Translations under genes and position numbers: made by a program
DNA from: CALSMU01 sp965230225
GTDB taxonomy: Bacteria > Bacteroidota > Bacteroidia > Flavobacteriales_D > Parvicellaceae
Length of the DNA stretch: 64,000 nt
Reading direction: 5' to 3'
Assembly (NCBI GenBank): GCA_965230225.1
Contig: CBDDKM010000006.1
Span: 1-64,000 of the forward strand
The notes under the pieces: generated by a model
What the model saw: the letters and a program-made list of their open reading frames with translations, nothing else
Databases searched by the model: none
Told to the model about the DNA's origin: nothing
In this document: piece after piece, positions 9,845 through 18,400 of the stretch
Numbering within the stretch: position 1 is the first letter of the stretch
Layout of the letters: each line of letters starts with the position of its first letter

Positions 9845-10686
9845 GTAGTAGATTAATTAGCTCTTTAGTTTCCTGTTTGGTTATTACTACCGTAATGATT
9901 AGTTGTAAATCAATTTCCTTTTCTGGAGAAAAGAAGGTTTTGTTTATTGGTAACAGTACTACTTATTATAACGGGATGCCCGATCACTTAAGAGAGATGT
10001 TGCAAGAAGCAGAAATTAGAATGAGGGTAGAAGTGATTTCTTATCCGGGAGTGGACCTGAAAGATCACTTGAATAAAGTAATACAGATGGATTCCAACAA
10101 TGTATCTTCTACTTCTCCAAAACAAAATGATGAATTAACAGATACGGAAAAGCTGCTAACTTCCAAAAAGTGGGATTATGTAATCCTTCAAGATCAGTCT
10201 GTTGGAATACTTATACCTGATGCATTAGAAAGGAACATCATTCCCTCGATAGAAAAGGTAAAAGAGTTGGTTCATAAAAAAACAAAAATTGGACTTTTTG
10301 AAACCTGGGTAGTTGATGATAATTTTCCGACTCAGTTTTGTTGGCCTACATACATGATCGATTCTACCCTTAATACTTTTCTTAGTTGTTCGAGGAATAT
10401 ATTGAGTCTTGAAGATCAACAAACCTTATTAGATAGTTGTTATCAATACATAACTCAAATAACCAAAGTAGAAGTAATTTCGATGAATCAGCCTTATTTT
10501 CAATCCCTCGATAATCAAATTAAATTGGAACTGTCTGACCAAAATGGGCATCCTACAGAAATTGGAGCATTGTACAATGCATATGCATTTTTTAAGTACC
10601 TGACTGGAAAGGATGTTAACTCAATTTTATATTCTGGTGATCAGTCTGATTCTACCAGAAGTAGAATAATAGAGTTGCTAGAATAG
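9835..10686 (+). CDS. SGNH-hydrolase-like lipoprotein, last gene of the RiPP operon
   Basis: A 283-residue protein with a signal peptide ending in the lipobox VMISC (Cys24). The block VLFIGNSTTYYNGMP (Ser41) is the nucleophile region of the GDSL/SGNH fold as found in DUF4886-type proteins, DYVILQDQSVG is the second block, and DQNGHPTEIGALY near residue 240 supplies the expected Asp-xx-His pair. It is therefore a probable esterase or acyl-hydrolase anchored outside the cytoplasm. The start overlaps the gwsS stop by 10 bp, which indicates cotranslation. An exported esterase in a pathway that may build side-chain esters is suggestive, but a role on the modified peptide is inference; it could act on cell-surface glycans. 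Confidence 0.78.
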   Translation: MELSSRLISSLVSCLVITTVMISCKSISFSGEKKVLFIGNSTTYYNGMPDHLREMLQEAEIRMRVEVISYPGVDLKDHLNKVIQMDSNNVSSTSPKQNDELTDTEKLLTSKKWDYVILQDQSVGILIPDALERNIIPSIEKVKELVHKKTKIGLFETWVVDDNFPTQFCWPTYMIDSTLNTFLSCSRNILSLEDQQTLLDSCYQYITQITKVEVISMNQPYFQSLDNQIKLELSDQNGHPTEIGALYNAYAFFKYLTGKDVNSILYSGDQSDSTRSRIIELLE

Positions 10687-10703
10687 GTGATAGTGTTTAG
10701 TTG

Positions 10704-11217
10704 CTACTTCTTCAAAAGATTTTCAAGAATTTGCTCCGATAGTATATCACATATTTCCATCGCTTTTTCAGGATCTGTAGAACTACCCGATTTTCTAAAC
10801 AATACTTTACCATTGGAATTAAGAATTAAATTGGTAGGATAGCCGAAAGTTAATCGATTCGAATTGATGATTTTACTATCAAGGTGATATAGGTCAAATT
10901 CAAAAGGATGGTTGATTAAGGTTCTTTCGATGTCTTCTTTCGAGTCAAATGAAATAGCTATGAACCTGATATTCGTATTTTCAAATTTGTTTTTCAGTTT
11001 GTTCAATGCTCCTACCTCTTGCAATACAAGGAGGGCAACTGGTATACCAAAAACTAACAACATAACCTTGGGCATCATCATGAAACAAAATTGTTGTGTC
11101 TTGATTGTAAGAAACTAATGTATCTATAGGTAGTTTTTTATTTAACCATTGGTATTTGATCTTAGTTTGAGCAATTATTATAGTTGGAAATAGATGGGCT
11201 AATACCAGTAATAACAT
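10704..11217 (-). pseudogene. Frameshifted TlpA-like thioredoxin (CPPC motif)
   Basis: Two overlapping frames together encode one secreted thioredoxin-fold protein. The first (11217 to 10981) has a signal peptide and FWYTSCPPCIAR; the second (readable from about 11025 to 10704) continues with VGALNKLKNKFE, FIAISFDSKEDI, the cis-Pro region FGYPTNLILNSNGKV and a normal C-terminus. Joining CPPC-IAR to VGALN gives exactly the spacing of TlpA-family proteins, so one extra base (a G in the GG of AGAGGTAGGAGC on the minus strand, near 11025) explains the break. Cys-Pro-Pro-Cys oxidoreductases of this type reduce periplasmic disulfides. It is convergent to the RiPP operon. A sequencing error cannot be excluded. 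Confidence 0.75.
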
Positions 11218-11366
11218 TCATTCTTGAATGTGGGCTATTTGTTCTGGTTTTGTTCACAGAATAAACTTTAATTATTCTAAGTCGTTTGATGTAAGAATTA
11301 GATTAAATAGTAGGATTTTAGCCGGAATTTTTGTATACTACTTGTACCTAAAAACCTAATCTTAAA

Positions 11367-11969
11367 ATGATGACAACCTACAAAACTGGTCCAGCATACC
11401 CTGCTGCGGGCTATGGAATTATTTTTTTTCTAATCATTCTGGGAGCTTTATTGATGCTCTTTTTTCCCTTGAACGTAGCTAAAATTATAGGAGGAATATT
11501 CTTTCTATATGGGGTATACTTGATTACCATAAGAAGAAGTTTATTGGTACATGAAAATCAGTATAAATTCCTTAGAAAAACCATTTTTGGGTCTTTGGGG
11601 AAATGGAATAACATCGAAGAAAGTGATGTGCTTGTAGTAAAATATGTCTTACTATCCGACCGAAAACATGGAAGAGTAGGAATACATTGGGGACCTTTTC
11701 TTCCATTTGGAGTTGGAATGTTTGGAGATGATAGGGGTATGACGACACAGGCGTGGACAGTATCAATAAAACGATACGGAGAAGAAAAAGTTAAGCTACT
11801 TACTTCGACAAAAACAGAAGTGCTTCGATTGATTAATCAAATATTGGAGGAGAAATACCTGGAAGTTTATTCAGGAGTATATAAAGAAGATCGTAAGCTA
11901 AATAGAAATGAATTAAAAAAGGGTAATCTTGTTTTTATCAAAAAACCTAAAACGGTTAGGAGGAGATGA
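11367..11969 (+). CDS. Membrane protein of unknown function (two N-terminal helices)
   Basis: A 200-residue protein with two hydrophobic segments near residues 15-35 and 38-55, then about 145 cytosolic residues that include a VGIHWGPFLPFGVGMFG stretch and a basic tail (KTVRRR). The layout resembles small PH-like membrane proteins that read a lipid or membrane signal, but I recognise no family. It shares an ATGA stop/start overlap with the next gene, so the two are cotranslated. A minus-strand thioredoxin remnant lies upstream. Confidence 0.7.
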   Translation: MMTTYKTGPAYPAAGYGIIFFLIILGALLMLFFPLNVAKIIGGIFFLYGVYLITIRRSLLVHENQYKFLRKTIFGSLGKWNNIEESDVLVVKYVLLSDRKHGRVGIHWGPFLPFGVGMFGDDRGMTTQAWTVSIKRYGEEKVKLLTSTKTEVLRLINQILEEKYLEVYSGVYKEDRKLNRNELKKGNLVFIKKPKTVRRR

Positions 11970-12454
11970 AGAAAAAGATGTTGATTATTATGAGTCTAAT
12001 GTTAGCAGCTTTAACCATTTATGCTGTGATATTTACATGGATTCAGATTTCCAATTTGAACGATTTTATAGCTAATAAGCAGAATTGGTATAAAGTTAAC
12101 ACTTCGTCTACGGGAAATGATTATTTAGCTGAACTTGCCTATTACAGGGGATGGAGGTATAAAGGGGAACTATGTCTCTATCTTATTGGTTTAGTTGACC
12201 TTATTTTATTGTTCTTTATATATCAATCTCGAAAGAATAATATTCGGGATTGGTTCAGAAATAATAGGAGTAAATCTTATTCAGAGATGTCTACAGAACA
12301 ACAAAAAAGGATTACCGAAAAAGTGTATTGTAAAAATTGTAAATCCTACGAAGAGATGTACTGGTTAAGTGATACGAAGCACTATGGATTAAATATGTAC
12401 GAATTGAGTTGTAAAAAATGCAATACTGAAGTTAGAATAAGGAAGGACAAGTAG
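11966..12454 (+). CDS. Membrane protein with C-terminal zinc-ribbon-like motif
   Basis: A 162-residue protein with transmembrane segments near residues 5-27 and 68-87 and a cytoplasmic tail that ends in CKNC (about residues 127-130) and CKKC (about 149-152). The paired Cys-x-x-Cys knuckles indicate a small zinc ribbon. It overlaps the preceding membrane-protein gene by 4 bp and probably works with it. No family name can be given. Confidence 0.68.
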   Translation: MKKKMLIIMSLMLAALTIYAVIFTWIQISNLNDFIANKQNWYKVNTSSTGNDYLAELAYYRGWRYKGELCLYLIGLVDLILLFFIYQSRKNNIRDWFRNNRSKSYSEMSTEQQKRITEKVYCKNCKSYEEMYWLSDTKHYGLNMYELSCKKCNTEVRIRKDK

Positions 12455-12545
12455 TATCCTATCAAATATTAATTTAATTTCGTACTGATATTGTTCATCA
12501 CTGACCCCTGGTAAGGCTTAATACTTTACCGAATAATATTAGTTT

Positions 12546-13403
12546 ATGATTCCAAATAGTCAAACCAGCTCATCGCCACAGAAGCTGATGTATGCACTGG
12601 TTCAAATGCCAGAATACCAATCGGTGGAGGAGTACCTCGAGTACAACCCGGATATTGGTTCCTTTCTCAACAATTTTAACCTGTTGGACACCGTCGAAAA
12701 ATTCAACCAATTATTGGAAGACGACGAATGTTTACAGGAAAACCTCAAGGTAATCATTCCCTGGTTTCAGGTGGTGGTGTTAGATGAGATCAGAAAAATT
12801 AAGGACCTGGACCAAAGAATTGCTGTAGAGTGCATCATTGCAGAAGTCGCATCCAAAGCCATATCCGATCAAATTCAGAGTAATCCGGACGATAAAATGA
12901 GTATTCTTCAATGTGTGTACAGTGCAAGCACTCAAACAAAGAAACTGTTTCAGCAGGATTATAACGCCTTTCAGAAAATTATTAGAATTTACCAATTAAC
13001 CATTAATCACGTAAAAAAGGAAGAGCCCAAAATGGTTTGGAGTGGTAAAGGGAAGTTAGAGGAATTGGTGGACCAATTATACCAAAGTGGATTAATCAAG
13101 AGCAAATCCGCTTGTTTTAATCTTTTCAGACCACAAAATGGAAAAGAAGTAAAGGTAAAGTGGGATTTTGAACGTAAAGAGCATTTGGCCTACCTGCTTT
13201 ATGAGCTGTACCAGCAAGAATTCATTAAAATGGTTCGCACCAAAGGCTATTTCGTTTACGCCGAAAAACATTTTGTAAGCTTCGATGGATTAGTATTTAA
13301 AAAGAATACCCTCAAAAAAATCAGTTCTTCCATCCGTCAAAATCCACAAGGTTATTCAAACGTAATCAGAGAGATACGAAACATCATCAAGAGCATTAAC
13401 TAA
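12546..13403 (+). CDS. Hypothetical cytoplasmic protein, weakly RteC-like C-terminus
   Basis: A 285-residue soluble protein with no signal peptide. The N-terminal half is helical. The second half begins KMVWSGKGKLEELVDQLYQSGLI and continues to a basic end (FKKNTLKKISSSIRQNP...IKSIN). The W-x-G-K-x-x-L-x-E-L-x-x-x-L-Y opening resembles the C-terminal domain of RteC-like proteins and related unnamed Bacteroidetes proteins, some carried by mobile elements. This is a weak resemblance by eye. Base composition is less AT-rich than the two genes before it. It stands alone, with a 92-bp gap upstream. Confidence 0.62.
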   Translation: MIPNSQTSSSPQKLMYALVQMPEYQSVEEYLEYNPDIGSFLNNFNLLDTVEKFNQLLEDDECLQENLKVIIPWFQVVVLDEIRKIKDLDQRIAVECIIAEVASKAISDQIQSNPDDKMSILQCVYSASTQTKKLFQQDYNAFQKIIRIYQLTINHVKKEEPKMVWSGKGKLEELVDQLYQSGLIKSKSACFNLFRPQNGKEVKVKWDFERKEHLAYLLYELYQQEFIKMVRTKGYFVYAEKHFVSFDGLVFKKNTLKKISSSIRQNPQGYSNVIREIRNIIKSIN

Positions 13404-13839
13404 ACCTTAGGAGAGAACCATCAAAGGACTATTGCAGGACTATTGCAAACAGTCACTACAATCAACCCCAAACTCTCTATAAATTCGAATCAAAATGTTT
13501 AGCTAATCCTTTAAAAACCAAAAAGTGGTCAGTTTCAGGTTGGTATTCTGTTCTATATTGTTAGTTAAGAATAATTAGAGTTATTCATTCCGTAGTGGTT
13601 TTACGAATAGGTTCCATTCTATTTCAATACCAATTATGAAACTGATTATTTAGACATTTTTGAATTGGTTGGATGGATTTAGGTGTCCAAACCGACTACC
13701 CCGTGGCATAATAGCCAATATAGTTGATCGCGCATTGCCTGAAGGAGTTCTCTTTCAGGCTTTGCTATGGATGAAAATCAGTATTTTTTCGGATAATTAG
13801 GAGCAAAAATAATTCTATTTTTAGGCATAATTTAACCCT
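13404..13839. other. Intergenic region with short direct repeat and hairpin
   Basis: No ORF is supported. A tandem GGACTATTGCA repeat lies near 13424-13446. A hairpin at 13737-13760 (GCCTGAAGG paired to CTTTCAGGC) looks like a weak terminator but has only a short T-run. Nothing else is recognisable. Confidence 0.4.
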
Positions 13840-14622
13840 ATGAAAAAGATTACAATACCCCTGTTATCCCTATTGTTGCTGTTAATGGCCTGTTCCGAAG
13901 AAACTAATGATCAAAACATTAGTTGAGAAGAGAAAGAAGAGGTAAAACAGCCCCACGAAGTTGTTGACTCAACAAAAGAAAGCTCCTCGGAACCATCCAT
14001 AACCTATGGAATTGATATCTCGAAATATCAAGGGGATGAAGTAGAGTTTATGAATGCTAAAAAAGATACTCTTTCCTTTATCATTTGTAAGGCTACGGGT
14101 GGAATTACCTATGTTGATCCAATGTTTACCTCCAATTGGAAGAATATATCAGATAATGGTTTTATTAAAGGTACCTATCACTTTTATTACTGCCATGATG
14201 ATCCTATTGATCAGGCAAAAAACTATTTAAATACTGTTGGAACCATAAGCTCTACCGATTTACCTCCAATTGTAGATTTTGAAGAGACAAGCATCGATCA
14301 ATCCATGAGTGTGGAAGAAATACAATCTGATTTGATTCAATACCTGGACTACATAAAGCAAGAAACAGGTAGAAACCCAATGATATATACAGATCCTAAT
14401 ACTGGAAATCACTATTTAGATAATCCAAAATTTGCAGAGTATACCTTATGGGAAGCAGACTACATTAAAGCAGATCAGCCTAATTTACCATCTGCCTGGA
14501 AAGGAACCAAATGGATGTTTTGGCAACAGTCGGACCACTATGAGATAAACAATACCACTAACGATTTTGACCTCTTTAATGGAAGTGTGGAAGAATTGAA
14601 AAAATTCATTCTTGGTTCTTAA
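13840..14622 (+). pseudogene. GH25 muramidase lipoprotein interrupted by an in-frame TGA
   Basis: From ATG 13840 the frame gives a lipoprotein signal peptide (LLLLLMACSEE, lipobox Cys18), then TGA at 13924-13926 as codon 29, then an uninterrupted GH25 lysozyme domain to 14622. The domain has GIDISKYQG with the first catalytic Asp, GTYHFYYCH, PPIVDFEET with the Asp-x-Glu pair, a family-like PMIYTD and WMFWQQSDHYEI. All expected family positions are present, so loss is recent. The next in-frame ATG (14050) starts after the catalytic GIDISKYQG and cannot give an active enzyme. An intact protein would cut peptidoglycan from the outer membrane or periplasm. Its 3' end overlaps the convergent peroxiredoxin-like gene by 17 bp. 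Confidence 0.8.
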
Positions 14623-15250
14623 TCGAATCCAAAGCATTTAAGATGGATAGGGCAGAGGCCCTTTCGGAGTATTGATAATTGAAGTGCCTCCAGGCAATTT
14701 TCCCTTTTTGATCAATAATATAAGTTGCTGGAACCGGAAGCGCAGCTTCCTTTTGTCCGTTGTTTTCTGCAATATCAGTTCTTAAGAAGGCTTTAATCTT
14801 TTTCTGGTAGCGTTCATTCACCTTAAATAGTACATCAAACGCAGTCATGTATTTTAAACTGGTATCAGGTAAAAGGATAAAATTAGATTCGAGTTTTTGG
14901 GTGTACTCTTTCGAGTTTTCGAAGGTTTCTGGGCCGATTACTAATACTTCAGCTCCTTCGTTTTTAATTAGTTCTAGCGAATCAGATAAATTATTCAAAT
15001 GTCGGTTACAATAGGGGCACCATTCTCCTCTATAAAAAATAACCACTACGGGACCTTTTGCCATTAATTCCTTAGAGTTAACGGGGTTCTTAAGAGCATC
15101 TATGCCTGAGATTACCGGAGCAGAATCTCCCACTAGTAATCCCATGGGTAAACCACCTGTAGAATCTATTCCCAATTTACTCAATTCTTTATCGGATTGT
15201 CCGAAACAGAAGTAGGGAATAATTGACAATAGTATAACGAATCTCATCAT
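14606..15250 (-). CDS. Secreted peroxiredoxin-like protein (AhpC/TSA family)
   Basis: A 214-residue thioredoxin-fold protein with a signal peptide (cleavage after about residue 17, CFGQ). The motif VVVIFYRGEWCPYCNRHL is the active site of the peroxiredoxin-like AhpC/TSA group, with the CPYC pair in place of a single peroxidatic Cys. PVPATYIIDQKGKIAWRHFNYQYSERA is the conserved end. It probably reduces peroxides or handles thiols in the periplasm. Two adjacent Met codons open the gene. A palindromic TAGTTTTG sequence lies 11 bp upstream of the start. Confidence 0.85.
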   Translation of the reverse strand: MMRFVILLSIIPYFCFGQSDKELSKLGIDSTGGLPMGLLVGDSAPVISGIDALKNPVNSKELMAKGPVVVIFYRGEWCPYCNRHLNNLSDSLELIKNEGAEVLVIGPETFENSKEYTQKLESNFILLPDTSLKYMTAFDVLFKVNERYQKKIKAFLRTDIAENNGQKEAALPVPATYIIDQKGKIAWRHFNYQYSERASALSILNALDSIKNQE

Positions 15251-15260
15251 GGAATCTAAT

Positions 15261-15278
15261 TAGTTTTGCAAAACTAAA
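15261..15278. promoter_or_regulatory. 18-bp perfect palindrome with Bacteroidetes -7 motif
   Basis: TTAGTTTTGCAAAACTAA is fully palindromic. On the minus strand it supplies TAGTTTTG, which fits the TAnnTTTG -7 element of Bacteroidetes promoters, 11 bp before the peroxiredoxin-like start. No clear TTG lies at -33. It may combine a promoter with an operator. Confidence 0.35.
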
Positions 15279-15474
15279 AATTGGAACCAGTATTAAGTGT
15301 CGTAAATCTGACTAAGTTACTGTGACTTTGAAAAATTATTAACGTCTAATTAATGTCGTTGCTCCTTGGTTTTGGCGTATTGATCTAAAACCATTCAGGA
15401 ATAGACAACATATAATTGACTTGAATAGTCTTTTTAACTAAATTACGAACTATAGTACTACTACTAATCTGACG

Positions 15475-18400
15475 ATGAAAATGAAGAAAATCTACCTACT
15501 TTTATTAGTCACCCTAATATCTATTGGTTTTTCTGCACAAGTGTGTGATTATCAGTTTTTCAAAACAATCACCATTCAATCTTCGCAAGTTTCTGCTGAT
15601 TTAACAGATTTTCCGGTTATGTTTAGTTTAACTGACCCGGATTTAAGAACCACTGCAAATGGCGGTAATGTTGAAAATGCAAATGGTTATGATATTGCAT
15701 TTCAGGCTACCGATGGAACTCCTTTGGATTTTCAAACCGAAAGTTATGATGCTACAACCGGAGAGTTGGTGGTTTGGGTAAAAATACCAGCACTATCATC
15801 CTCGATTGATACGGAAATAGAAATGCTATATGGCAATTCTTCTGTCTCTTCAGATCAATCCACTGGTTCTGTTTGGAGCTCCGGATTTAGTGGGGTATGG
15901 CACATGAATAATGATCCTTCAACTTCTCCGTTAGAAGATGCTTCAGGTAATGGAGTAGCAGGACAATCGGGAGGAAGTATGACCTCAACAGATGTTGTAA
16001 CCGGAAAGGTTGGAGACGCCATGGACTTTGATGGAACCAACGATTACTTTGCCTTGGCTAATTTAAACTACAGTGGAGTGGGAACGTTACCACAACTTAC
16101 GGTAAGTGCCTGGGTAAATACTACTTTTAACAATGGAGCATTTAATGGTAACTGGTCCATTCTGGACTTCGATCGTTCTGAATATTTTAATGTCTATGTG
16201 CATGGAGATGGTAGAGTTGGATTTAGTACCAAGGGAGGAAATACGGACGATTTTTTTGCCGGAAGTGCTGGAGACGTAAACGATGGTACGTGGCATTTTG
16301 TAACCGCCGTTTATGATGGAACTGATAAAATGATTTATATCGATGGAACTTTAGCTTCAACACAAACTAACCCACATGGGGGAAGTGCACTCGGAACAGC
16401 AAATACCAGATATGGATTAATAGGAGATGGGTCGGAAGCATCTTCTTTCAATGGAGGAAAGAACAATAGATACTATGAAGGGCTACTGGATGAAGTTCGC
16501 TATTCGGAGATGGTACGTTCTGCAGATTGGATCGGAACGGAGTATAACAATCAAAACAGTCCGGGAACATTTTATTCGGTAGGAACTCAGAATGCCTTTA
16601 CTGATGATTGTAACTGTTATACCTACAAATACAAAAAAGACATTACTATTCAAGCTTCCCAAATTTCAGGAAGTGGTTCGCATACAGATTTTCCTGTGTT
16701 AGTTTCATTTACAGATGCTGATTTAATTTCTGTTGCAAATGGAGGTCATGTAGAAAGTGACATGGGGTACGATGTTGTTTTCAAGAATACCTCTGGTACT
16801 TTATTGGATCATCAAATGGAAAAGTACAATCCTGCAACCGGAGAATACGTGGCATGGGTTAGAATACCTAGTCTATCTACTTCCATAAATACTACGATTG
16901 AAGTTTGGTATGGTAATACAGGAATATTATCTGATCAATCTACTGCCAGCGTTTGGAACTCAGATTACAATGCTGTTTGGCACATGGAAAATGATCCTGC
17001 TTCCGGTTGGCAACAAGATGGAACCGGGAATTATCCGGCAAAGTCAGCAGGTGGAATGACTACTACTGATTTAGTTTCTGGTAAAGGAGGTGATGGAATT
17101 GAGCTGGATGGCACCAACGATTATTACGCCATTTCAGGGTTGAGTTACTCAGCTTCTGGTGTAATTCCTCAGATGTCTGTTGCATGTTGGGTAAAAACAA
17201 CTTATACAGGAGGTGCTAATACTAACTGGGCTATTATTGATTTTGATCGTTCCGAATACTTTAATGTCTTTGTAAACGGAGACGGAAGGGCAAGCTTTAG
17301 CACCAAGCAAACAGGAATAGATGATTTTAATGCCGGAACTGCAGGAGATTTAAACGATGGGGCCTGGCACCACGTTGTTGCAGTTTACGATGGTACGGAT
17401 AAACTGCTTTATATAGATGGAGTTTTGGCCGGAACTAAAACCAACCCTCATGGAGGGAACCCATTAGGGTCTGGTACTACCAGGTTTGGTTTTATTGGAG
17501 AGGGATCAGAAGCTTCTTCATTTAATGCTTCCAGAAACAATCGATACTACGAAGGAGGGATTGATGAGTTGAGATTAATGAATATTGGGTTAAGTGCAGA
17601 TTGGATAACAACCGAGTTTAATAACCAGAATAACCCTTCTGCTTTCATAACAGTCGGTTCGGAACAAGATTTAACTAATGTTTGGCAAGGTACTAATACT
17701 GCCTGGACCAACCCTGCCAACTGGAGTAATGGAGTACCTACAGCATATACCGATATTACCATACCTTCTGGATTGGGGAATTACCCGATAATTAACGGTG
17801 CCAATGCTTTAGGAAGAAGCATTACTATTGAGTCGGGGGCAACGCTGGAAATTACAGGTACTGATACTCTTTTTGTAAATGGAGATTTTAAAGTTCAGGG
17901 TACGTTTACTCCTGGAAATGGAATATTATATTTCTCGGGAGAGTGCAGAAAAGTTGCATCGGTAGACTTAAGTGAATCGCTAACTGTAAACTACCTGGCT
18001 GTTGACAGGGAAGATGGAATCTTGATTAACGATCGAGCTGTTCAAATTCAAGAAACATTAAACGTATTAGATGGAACACTACAAACAGGAGATTCATTAA
18101 TAATCTTATCTAATTCTACGGCTACAGGAAGGTTGTTGGAACTTGGTTCTACAGCAGACGTACAGGGAAGAGCAGTAATTGAACGATACATTGATGTGGG
18201 GCTGACGGATTGGCGCTTGTTAACCAGTGCTGTTCAGAACACCGATTTTGAGCAATTCGACGATGATTTTATAACCAGTGGAATACCCGGTACGGATTAT
18301 CCTAACTGGCCTTCAGCTGCTTCTCCATGGCCTAGTATTCAGGTTTATGACGAAACTCAAGCTGGTGATTTAGATGTTGGTTTGGATCCTCCATCCAGTA

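Noticed and set aside
12546..13403. Mobile-element regulator
   Set aside because: Resemblance to RteC is weak and no integrase, transposase or mobilisation gene lies nearby.
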